This document shows positions 15,032 to 20,089 of a DNA stretch of 20,089 nucleotides, in pieces (position 1 is the first letter of the stretch; every line of letters begins with the position of its first letter). This stretch comes from a virus. The stretch spans positions 1 through 20,089 of IMG/VR virus record IMGVR_UViG_3300033979_000063, one strand, 5' to 3'. Under the pieces are notes generated by a model. The model had not been told where the DNA came from and did no database searches. It saw only the letters and a list, made by a program, of their open reading frames with translations. The position numbers and the translations under genes were made by a program.

Positions 15032-16076
15032 CGCAATCTCAAAAAACGAAACTCAGTTTGTAAAGCGTTTTTACGAGTCAGCCAAAGATGCTGACTTAAT
15101 CATTCTTGCCGATACCGGATCAACAGACGGAACCGCTGATTTTGCTAGAGAGTGCGGCATCACTGTTTATGACATCTCAATCATCCCGTGGCGATTTGAC
15201 CTAGCAAGAAACGCTGCTCTAGCTTTAGTTCCCGCTGACGTTGATGTAATCGTCTCTCTTGATCTTGATGAGGTTCTTGAGCCGGGATGGCGCGAGGAAA
15301 TAGAAAAAGTCTGGACTCCAGAGACTACAAGACTTAGATATAAATTCGATTGGGGTCAAGGCATTTGTTTTTACTACGAAAAGATCTTCGCAAAAAAAGG
15401 CTACAGGTTCCATCACGCTATTCATGAATACCCACGTCCTGACCTACGTATTCAAGAGGTCTATGCACACACCGACAGGCTCTTAGTCTCTCATCATCCA
15501 GATCCGACTAAGTCACGCGGTCAGTATCTTGATCTCCTTAGAATGGCTGTTAAAGAAGATCCGAGCTGCCCTAGAAATGCTTTCTACTTTGCTCGTGAAC
15601 TGACCTTCTATAACCTTTGGGATGAGGCTATAGAGGCTCTGCATACTTACCTAAATAACCCTCGCGCTGATTGGCCTAACGAACGGTGTTATGCGATGCG
15701 GCTTTTAGGGAAGGCTCACGATGAGAAAGGAAATCACTGGGAAGCTCTAAAGTGGTTTCGGATGTCGATCGCCGAGGCTCCGGGAACCAGAGAGCCGTGG
15801 GTTGATGCTGCGATGTCGTATTACCGAAAGTCAATGTGGAAGGAATGCCATCACGCAGCGACAATGGCTTTAGAGATCAAAGACAAACAACTGGTTTATA
15901 CATGTGACCCCGAAGTGTGGGGATCTAAACCTCATGACTTAGCAGCGATTTCTGCTTACAATTTAGGCCTGAAAGACGAGGCGATAAGACACGGAGCGGA
16001 GGCAGTCAGGCTGTCTCCAGATGATGAACGGCTTATCAGGAATCTCGAATATTATGGACAGCCAGACTCTAATTAA
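15015..16076 (+). CDS. GT-A family 2-like glycosyltransferase with TPR-like C-terminus
   Basis: A 353-residue cytoplasmic protein predicted to transfer a sugar from a nucleotide sugar to an unknown acceptor. I chose ATG 15015 (GGAG at 15003-15006) over an in-frame GTG 21 bases upstream. The GT-A domain spans about residues 1-180. It shows 'MKICVNAISKNE', the nucleotide-binding 'ILADTGSTDGT' (30-40), 'FDLARNAAL' and the metal-binding 'SLDLDEVL' (DLD at 83-85), then a His-rich segment (FHHAIHEY). Residues ~185-350 form TPR-like helical pairs (DEAIEALHTYL, ALKWFRMSIAEAP, DEAIRHGAEAVRLSP), a common acceptor-binding arrangement. It follows the fibre and HNH genes, so fibre glycosylation is a candidate role; host surface modification is an alternative. 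Confidence 0.87.
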   Translation: MKICVNAISKNETQFVKRFYESAKDADLIILADTGSTDGTADFARECGITVYDISIIPWRFDLARNAALALVPADVDVIVSLDLDEVLEPGWREEIEKVWTPETTRLRYKFDWGQGICFYYEKIFAKKGYRFHHAIHEYPRPDLRIQEVYAHTDRLLVSHHPDPTKSRGQYLDLLRMAVKEDPSCPRNAFYFARELTFYNLWDEAIEALHTYLNNPRADWPNERCYAMRLLGKAHDEKGNHWEALKWFRMSIAEAPGTREPWVDAAMSYYRKSMWKECHHAATMALEIKDKQLVYTCDPEVWGSKPHDLAAISAYNLGLKDEAIRHGAEAVRLSPDDERLIRNLEYYGQPDSN

Positions 16077-16287
16077 CATCTTATTCGGCGCAATCTCAGC
16101 GGCGTTCGGTTGGATCTTCCGAGTTGTTTGGGAAGCTGTAAAAGAAATGCAACGCGATCTTCGGGACATCGAAAAGAATCTGCCTCACGATTATGTCCTT
16201 AAGAAGGATTACGAGACCGATATTCACGAGATTAAATTTATGCTCGGCAAGATTTTTGACCGGCTTGAGGGCAAAGCCGACAAATGA
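16054..16287 (+). CDS. Small single-TM protein of the lysis cassette (holin- or spanin-like)
   Basis: A 77-residue protein with one N-terminal hydrophobic segment (about residues 5-26, ILFGAISAAFGWIFRVVW) and a charged C-terminal coiled coil. The tail reads 'DYVLKKDYETDIHEIKFML', then 'IFDRLEGKADK', an ending I recall in many phage proteins beside lysozyme genes. I chose ATG 16054; in-frame ATGs at 16021 and 16024 lie deeper in the glycosyltransferase gene. The stop overlaps the endolysin start (ATGA). One TM plus a coiled coil fits an inner-membrane spanin or a small holin; sequence alone does not decide, and no Rz1-like partner is seen. Confidence 0.65.
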   Translation: MDSQTLINILFGAISAAFGWIFRVVWEAVKEMQRDLRDIEKNLPHDYVLKKDYETDIHEIKFMLGKIFDRLEGKADK

Positions 16288-16778
16288 GTTTTGAGTCAGC
16301 CTTTGACAAAATGATTCAGGACGAAGGTGGCTATGTCCTGCATAAAGTACAAGGCGACACTGGCGGTTTAACCTACGCAGGGATTGCGAGAAACAAGAAC
16401 CCGCACTGGCCGGGATGGGGCTTTATCGACAGAGACGAAACCCCACCAACTCAAATGGTCAGGGACTTTTACAAGTCTGAATTCTGGGATCGCATACAAG
16501 GCGACCAACTGAATTCTGTCGTTGCTTCTTCTATCTTTAACTTCGCTGTGAATGCTGGCGTTTCTGTAGCTTCCAAACTGGCTCAGATATGCGTTAAAAC
16601 CGCTCCAGACGGCGTTATCGGTCCTAAGTCCATACAAGCCCTCAACCAGATGAACGAAGAGCTTTTTGTGGCTTCCTATGCCCTTGCAAAGATCGCTAGG
16701 TATCGGGACATTGTGATGAGAGACCGAAGCCAGATTAAGTTTCTTTTAGGCTGGATCAATCGAGCGCTCAAGCTGTGA
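16284..16778 (+). CDS. Endolysin, glycoside hydrolase family 108 lysozyme
   Basis: A 164-residue muralytic enzyme. The N-terminal GH108 signature 'MIQDEGGYVLHKVQGDTGG' gives catalytic Glu14, followed by 'LTYAGIARNKNPHWPGWGF'. The helical core contains 'DFYKSEFWDRIQGDQL' and 'FNFAVNAGVSVASKLAQI'. The second half (PDGVIGPKSIQALNQMNEE, then a final helix) matches the associated peptidoglycan-binding domain (PG_binding_3 type). Length is typical of single-gene phage lysozymes. There is no signal peptide or SAR segment, so release to the periplasm should depend on a holin; a holin gene follows with a GTGA overlap. Confidence 0.9.
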   Translation: MSFESAFDKMIQDEGGYVLHKVQGDTGGLTYAGIARNKNPHWPGWGFIDRDETPPTQMVRDFYKSEFWDRIQGDQLNSVVASSIFNFAVNAGVSVASKLAQICVKTAPDGVIGPKSIQALNQMNEELFVASYALAKIARYRDIVMRDRSQIKFLLGWINRALKL

Positions 16779-17188
16779 ACATCCTCGGCATATCCTCTGT
16801 CGTTGAGTCCGTCGGGAAAGTTATCGGCGACCTTCACACGTCCGATAAAGAACGGATGGAGCTTGAATTAGAGGCTAAAAGAATAGATCAGGCTGTCGAC
16901 CTCGGTCAGATGGAAGTTAATAAGGTCGAGGCTGCTAATCAGAATCTCTTTGTGGCCGGATGGCGACCTGCAATAGGTTGGGTTGGTGCTGGCGCGATGG
17001 CCTACCAGTTCCTTCTTTATCCCATTCTTGTCTGGGCGTGGGTCTGGTTGCAGGCTGAGGGTTATGTTCCCAAAGAAGTAAAGCCTCCTCCTATGCTGGA
17101 TACAGAGGCTCTGTGGGTTATTTTGAGCGGGATGTTGGGGATTGCCGGGATGAGGTCTTTTGAAAAGAGTCGCGGTGTAGCTCGGTAA
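16775..17188 (+). CDS. Holin of the '3TM' GTA-type family
   Basis: A 137-residue membrane protein that should permeabilise the inner membrane to release the endolysin. The GTG start overlaps the endolysin stop (GTGA). Residues 20-60 are a charged helix (KERMELELEAKRIDQAVDL). Residues ~63-93 form one or two TM segments starting at 'AGWRPAIGWVGAGAMAYQF', then 'LYPILVWAWVWL'. A final TM lies at about 110-127 (LWVILSGMLGIAGMRS), followed by the conserved 'FEKSRG' end. The G-W-R-P motif and the C-terminal G-x-R-S-x-E-K pattern fit the GTA_holin_3TM family. Its last 71 bases overlap a minus-strand gene. Confidence 0.87.
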   Translation: MNILGISSVVESVGKVIGDLHTSDKERMELELEAKRIDQAVDLGQMEVNKVEAANQNLFVAGWRPAIGWVGAGAMAYQFLLYPILVWAWVWLQAEGYVPKEVKPPPMLDTEALWVILSGMLGIAGMRSFEKSRGVAR

Positions 17189-17363
17189 GTTTCCGCTTCA
17201 CCATTTCCCCAACCTCGTCGCCGTGATGTTTGGCGATCTTTTCGATTAGCGGTAACCGAGCCGCACGAGGCTTCGATAAAAGCCAGTGAGCCCAGTCTTG
17301 TACGACATACGGCATAGCAGCCTCATAAGCCTCCGCAATTTCCGATCTATCACTGGACTTCAC
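17118..17363 (-). CDS. Small helical protein, last gene of the minus-strand operon
   Basis: Start is uncertain. The frame is open from a TTG at 17513 (131 residues), but the first part overlaps another plausible gene and looks low-quality (Pro/Ser-rich). I prefer GTG 17363, giving 81 residues and overlapping the upstream gene end by 14 bases; ATG 17315, with GAGG upstream, gives 65 residues. The convincing part is 'YVVQDWAHWLLSKPRAARL', then 'PLIEKIAKHHGDEVGEMVK', resembling small phage proteins with a conserved helical W-L-x-x-K-P core. The last 71 bases lie antisense to the holin gene. Function unknown; it is carried with the recombination genes. Confidence 0.55.
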   Translation of the reverse strand: MKSSDRSEIAEAYEAAMPYVVQDWAHWLLSKPRAARLPLIEKIAKHHGDEVGEMVKRKLTELHRDSFQKTSSRQSPTSRSK

Positions 17364-17532
17364 CGACTTGATGATCTCCAGCCAGTGCCCACGCTCTAAA
17401 GGCTCGATGCTTTTCGATGGTGTCTGGGCATTCTGTGGAGGGAGGTCTCCAGCCGTGTTCGCGCCAGATTTCCTCGACGGGTCTAAAGGTTCGTGGGGAT
17501 CGTTGGCTTTCAATGAGTTCCTTCCAGTTCAT
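17350..17532 (-). CDS. Small basic protein, unknown function
   Basis: A 60-residue protein starting at ATG 17532, which overlaps the exonuclease stop by 4 bases, as at the other junctions of this operon. The sequence begins 'MNWKELIESQRSPRTFRPV' and contains 'EEIWREHGWRPPS' then 'DTIEKHRAFRAWALAG', with a Trp/Arg-rich helical character. No family is recognised. A second frame is also open over most of this gene; the ATGA coupling and cleaner amino-acid composition make me prefer this one as coding. Confidence 0.5.
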   Translation of the reverse strand: MNWKELIESQRSPRTFRPVEEIWREHGWRPPSTECPDTIEKHRAFRAWALAGDHQVGEVQ

Positions 17533-18113
17533 AGCTTCTCCATCAAATTATCTACTTCGTTCAGAAAATTAACAACGTCCGTTTCTAGACTTTTAATATC
17601 CTCCTCAGACGGCTCAAAACGCACCACAAAGAGCTGTAGTCTCTCCGGGAGTCTAGGGTCAAAGGAAACGAAATCGACCCACCTACGACCCGTACAAGCC
17701 ATCTGTGCCATCATTTGATTCTTGTAAGTTGTCGGCACTTCTCCCGCGGTTAAGTAGCTTATGTGCGTCGAGGTCTTAGGACACTTTATTTCTATAAGCC
17801 CATCCTCGACAAGACCATCAGGGCTGGCAGCAAAGTAAGGGATTGCCGGGTGATCGACGATGGCTATTTGTTCCACCCAGCGACCCGTCTTGATCTGATA
17901 CGCGGCACGAGCTAAAGGTTCGTTCAGTGTTCCCCATTCCATATAAGAGTTTGTGAATGTCTCGGCTACCGTTCCTGTGAGTCTTTCTGCAAGGATGTCT
18001 GCAAGATAATTTGCCCGCGTAGCTGTTCCCTTTTTAGCTCGCGCATCTGATACACGGGAAGCTGTCACCTTCCCTAGTCTTGCAAGCCTCCACTCCTCGG
18101 TTCCCTGTTCCAT
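17529..18113 (-). CDS. YqaJ/lambda-type exonuclease (viral recombinase)
   Basis: A 194-residue PD-(D/E)XK exonuclease expected to resect double-stranded DNA ends and provide single strands for the annealase. 'GTEEWRLARLGKVTASR' (4-20) is the classic N-terminal motif. 'MEWGTLNEPLARAAY' (58-72) carries the helix Glu. The catalytic core is 'YFAASPDGL' with D99, then 'LIEIKCPKT' with E108 and K110. 'YKNQMMAQMACTGRRWVDF' (130-148) is the conserved Gln helix, followed by 'VSFDPR'. All active-site residues are present. The start ATG shares one base with the SSB stop (TGATG), so the two are coupled. Length is typical. Confidence 0.92.
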   Translation of the reverse strand: MEQGTEEWRLARLGKVTASRVSDARAKKGTATRANYLADILAERLTGTVAETFTNSYMEWGTLNEPLARAAYQIKTGRWVEQIAIVDHPAIPYFAASPDGLVEDGLIEIKCPKTSTHISYLTAGEVPTTYKNQMMAQMACTGRRWVDFVSFDPRLPERLQLFVVRFEPSEEDIKSLETDVVNFLNEVDNLMEKL

Positions 18114-18478
18114 CAGAATGCGATCTTGTCATCGTCTTTTCGAGTGCCTTTCTGTCCGAGCATCTGGAGGCTCTCGGCGATGATCTCAGTGGTGTACTTG
18201 TCAACGCCTTGTTTGTCCGTCCACTTCCGGGTCTGTAAACGACCTTCTATGTACAACGGCTTTCCTTTTTGAACGTACTTCTCGATGATCTCGGCTAACT
18301 TCCCATAGGCAACAACACGATGCCACTCGGTTTCTTCTTGAGGCTCGCCCTGTTTGTTCTTCCATCTATTCGTTGTAGCAAGAGTGAGGTTAGCTAAAGC
18401 CGTTCCCGATTCTGTATATCTGCATTCAGGGTCTTTGCCTACGTTACCAATCAAGATCACTTTATTTACTGATGACAT
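18113..18478 (-). CDS. ssb: Single-stranded DNA-binding protein
   Basis: A 121-residue OB-fold SSB. The N-terminus '[19 protein letters not shown]' is canonical, followed by '[19 protein letters not shown]', '[16 protein letters not shown]' and '[19 protein letters not shown]'. The OB domain ends near residue 108, and the linker is almost absent. The C-terminus is DDDKIAF rather than the bacterial DDDIPF-type acidic tip, so the partner-binding tip is altered. The gene overlaps the DUF1364-like gene by 17 bases and is coupled to the exonuclease. It should protect single strands during phage replication and assist ERF-mediated annealing. Confidence 0.94.
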   Translation of the reverse strand: MSSVNKVILIGNVGKDPECRYTESGTALANLTLATTNRWKNKQGEPQEETEWHRVVAYGKLAEIIEKYVQKGKPLYIEGRLQTRKWTDKQGVDKYTTEIIAESLQMLGQKGTRKDDDKIAF

Positions 18479-18755
18479 TCACTATTCCTTTTTGAAATAA
18501 CCATCCAATTGTCTTTCTATGTGCTTCTTCCCACGCCTGCCTTTTCTCTTCTTTACCCGCGCCTCCTTGATCTATCTGCATGTGGCATCTATAACAGAGC
18601 GCAGCGACCCGAAAGTCATGTGCCTTGATGCCCGTTCCTTTTCCGTCCTTTTGTTGATTGGAATGAGCTGCGACAACTGTCCCATCCTCGGCACCGCAAA
18701 GTCCACAAGGAAGTTCTCTGCAAGCCTCAAGTAGTTTCTTAGATCGCCAGTTCAC
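18462..18755 (-). CDS. DUF1364-like zinc-binding/HNH-like putative nuclease
   Basis: A 97-residue protein with a C17-x2-C20 pair (PCGLC), H31 in '[10 protein letters not shown]', '[17 protein letters not shown]' and a C54-x2-C57-H58 pair (CYRCHMQID). This layout, with Gly-Lys-Gly before a histidine and the C-terminal C-x-x-C-H, matches DUF1364-type phage proteins, which I regard as small HNH-like nucleases or zinc-ribbon DNA-processing factors. The start ATG overlaps the previous gene stop (ATGA). Placement between recombination genes is consistent with cleavage of recombination or replication intermediates. Activity is inferred. Confidence 0.75.
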   Translation of the reverse strand: MNWRSKKLLEACRELPCGLCGAEDGTVVAAHSNQQKDGKGTGIKAHDFRVAALCYRCHMQIDQGGAGKEEKRQAWEEAHRKTIGWLFQKGIVNVISK

Positions 18756-19075
18756 GCAGTGTTCCTGATGTCGGCTCGCATGTTCGCTTGTTCAGACCTC
18801 CAGATCTCAATCCTTGCCTGCGCTGCGATCAGATCCCACCGTAACTTCTCTTCGATCTCGACGGCTTGCTTAAGTCCGTGTAAGAGTTCCAGATACTCCG
18901 GGTGAGCGTAAGCATCTCTTTCTTGAGCACCCAAAGCTGACTCAAGACTAGCCTTCATCAGGATAGCTTTCTTAGACTTCCTGAACTCCTCCAAATAGAC
19001 ACGTTGAGCTTTAGCATCGGCGAACTGCCGAGCGTGCTTAAGGATGTAATCGACAGCTTTATGCGGGTCTTTCAT
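18752..19075 (-). CDS. Helical protein of the recombination operon, unknown function
   Basis: A 107-residue, almost entirely helical protein. I chose ATG 19075 because it overlaps the upstream stop by 4 bases (ATGA); a longer frame to 19111 adds a Cys/Ser/Tyr-rich segment that looks non-coding. It has 'YILKHARQFADAKAQRVYL' followed by Lys-rich 'EEFRKSKKAILMK', a central 'GAQERDAYAHPEYLELLHG', and ends with 'ARIEIWRSEQANMRA'. I recall this 'IWRSEQAN' ending in conserved phage proteins located beside annealases and nucleases, with no established function. Confidence 0.72.
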   Translation of the reverse strand: MKDPHKAVDYILKHARQFADAKAQRVYLEEFRKSKKAILMKASLESALGAQERDAYAHPEYLELLHGLKQAVEIEEKLRWDLIAAQARIEIWRSEQANMRADIRNTA

Positions 19076-19485
19076 ACGTCTACAAATTGATGAATAGGAA
19101 TATGAACACAAGGAACAACATCATCAGGATCTCCTCTATCTGTACGGCCACCGGGTAGGATTGGATAGCCAACACGAAACGTCCAATACTTCATCGTATC
19201 CGTCCACTGCACGACTAAGAGTGCGAGTCGCTGGGAAGCGTTTTGGATTTCAATGCCTGATCGGAACTTCGCGAAATCCAGCATATAAGTGTTGTAGTCA
19301 GTTGACTTACAGTTCCTTGTTTTCACCTCGACCCATCTGACCAGCTGCCCGTTCTGATAGGCGGCAAAGTCCATTTCGTAGAACTTAGGCAGTCGATAAA
19401 TGTCGTAGTTGAAACGATCAGCAAATGCCTGCGCTACGGCTAACTCTCGTTTCCTATCAAGTTCAGTTTCGTAAACAGGTCTCAC
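19072..19485 (-). CDS. PD-(D/E)XK nuclease-like protein
   Basis: A 137-residue protein with a compact PD-(D/E)XK core. The N-terminal helix (residues 5-25, Glu/Lys/Arg-rich) is followed by D39 in 'FYEMDFAAY' and 'RWVEVKTR', supplying E53-x-K55, then a basic/Asn segment and 'YMLDFAKFRSG'. The spacing D39 to E53 and the E-V-K motif fit small phage endonucleases and Holliday-junction-resolvase-like enzymes. The C-terminal half is beta-rich (LALLVVQWTD, YWTFRVGYPI). ATGA overlaps join it to both the ERF gene and the helical gene. The exact substrate is not visible in sequence. Confidence 0.76.
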   Translation of the reverse strand: MRPVYETELDRKRELAVAQAFADRFNYDIYRLPKFYEMDFAAYQNGQLVRWVEVKTRNCKSTDYNTYMLDFAKFRSGIEIQNASQRLALLVVQWTDTMKYWTFRVGYPILPGGRTDRGDPDDVVPCVHIPIHQFVDV

Positions 19486-20078
19486 AGGCCTAGCTCCTTC
19501 TTACGTTTGTCTTTAGCTGCTTCGATTTGTTTTACAAGGTCAGGCGATTTCTTGTGCTTAACAAAAACCTCCTCATAAACTTTCCTGAGATTGTCTTTGT
19601 TGGCGCTGGCGATCTTCTCGAGATCCTTATCGAAGTTAGATTCAGACATTACCTCGTGGGTCTGATTCTCACTGTCGTTATCACCCTCTGTGGGGATGCA
19701 AAAGGCTTGCATCAGAGCGTACTTGTAGGCCGCTGACATTGCTTTATTGGTTGCCTTATCACCAGAGTCCATAGCCTCGCCAATCGTTGATATAACGTGG
19801 CTAGAGCCATCTTCGCCAGAGACTAAAGCGAACTCCATTGAGACGGTGACGTAAAACAAGGCAGTGCCAGACTTGTTGACACGCTCGACAACCTGACGGT
19901 CTGTAACGCGAGGGAGGATGCACAGCTTATGCTCCGCAAGGATGGGAGCCATTGCGTTATAGACATCGTCAATACCGCGAAACTGGTATCGCTGCGCTTC
20001 GTTAGTCCTCTGTTTGGCAATCCCTGCTTTGGAGATCGCACTCATCACTTTGCTTATTGCTTCGTAGACTTTCTGCAT
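19482..20078 (-). CDS. erf: ERF-family single-strand annealing protein
   Basis: A 198-residue ERF superfamily recombinase that anneals complementary single strands during phage recombination or circularisation. The core includes 'YQFRGIDDVYNAMAPILAE' (31-49), then a strand-turn-strand segment and 'VISTIGEAMDSGDKATNKA' (95-113) with 'MSAAYKYALMQAFCIPTEG' (114-132). These are hallmark ERF motifs, especially G-D-K-A and the following Y-K-Y-x-L helix. The C-terminal ~60 residues are charged and helical, as expected. An in-frame TAA lies just upstream of ATG 20078, so the start is bounded by the window, although no strong ribosome-binding site is visible in the 11 remaining bases. Confidence 0.92.
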   Translation of the reverse strand: MQKVYEAISKVMSAISKAGIAKQRTNEAQRYQFRGIDDVYNAMAPILAEHKLCILPRVTDRQVVERVNKSGTALFYVTVSMEFALVSGEDGSSHVISTIGEAMDSGDKATNKAMSAAYKYALMQAFCIPTEGDNDSENQTHEVMSESNFDKDLEKIASANKDNLRKVYEEVFVKHKKSPDLVKQIEAAKDKRKKELGL

Positions 20079-20089
20079 ATCGTTTTATC

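Noticed and set aside
1-20089. tRNA, integrase, attachment site or insertion sequence
   Set aside because: None was recognised on reading both strands; no integrase-like or transposase-like protein is encoded in this window.

Overview
This window is part of a tailed double-stranded DNA phage (or prophage) genome with a siphovirus-type, long-tailed architecture. The evidence is a co-directional tail morphogenesis run (tail terminator-like, tail tube, HK97 gp10-like, frameshifted tail chaperone, tape measure, distal tail/hub genes, fibres), then a lysis cassette, then an opposing DNA-recombination module. A host cannot be named from sequence alone. The GTA/HK97-like tail tip, the '3TM' GTA-type holin and the GH108 lysozyme suggest a Gram-negative, probably proteobacterial host (inference). 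Coding is extremely dense: most junctions are ATGA, GTGA, TTGA or TGATG overlaps, and only two short spacers exist (9592-9666 and 14433-14518). There is no gene-free stretch over 300 bases.

Plus strand, 1-6114: a 5'-truncated tail terminator-like gene, the tail tube, two small unknown genes, an HK97 gp10-like gene, and a tail-assembly chaperone pair. The pair is joined by a textbook -1 slippery heptamer (A AAA AAC at 2136-2142, directly before a stop codon). A 630-residue tape measure, two distal tail/hub proteins and a GNAT acetyltransferase follow; the acetyltransferase sits where a NlpC/P60 tail peptidase is commonly found.

Plus strand, 6118-14432: a 1157-residue J-like hub protein carries Ig/FN3-like modules, a GPT-type collagen-like stalk and a C-terminal S74 self-cleaving chaperone. 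It is followed by a 160-residue baseplate/fibre-adapter-like protein and a second collagen-like fibre (1101 residues) with a C1q-like jelly roll, three copies of a ~40-residue repeat and a glycine-rich tip. A 2OG-Fe(II) oxygenase overlaps the end of that fibre gene, and a small conserved phage protein comes next. Downstream are an HNH-AP2 homing endonuclease and a GT-A glycosyltransferase with TPR-like repeats. Collagen-like fibres together with an oxygenase and a glycosyltransferase suggest, as a hypothesis, a phage-encoded fibre-modification system.

Plus strand, 16054-17188: a lysis cassette of a small single-TM protein, a GH108 endolysin and a GTA-type holin. Its 3' end overlaps the 3' end of the minus-strand operon.

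Minus strand, 20078 down to 17118: ERF single-strand annealing protein, PD-(D/E)XK nuclease-like protein, helical unknown protein, DUF1364-like zinc/HNH protein, SSB, YqaJ/lambda-type exonuclease and two small overlapping genes. All are translationally coupled. The exonuclease, annealase and SSB make a complete phage single-strand-annealing recombination system.
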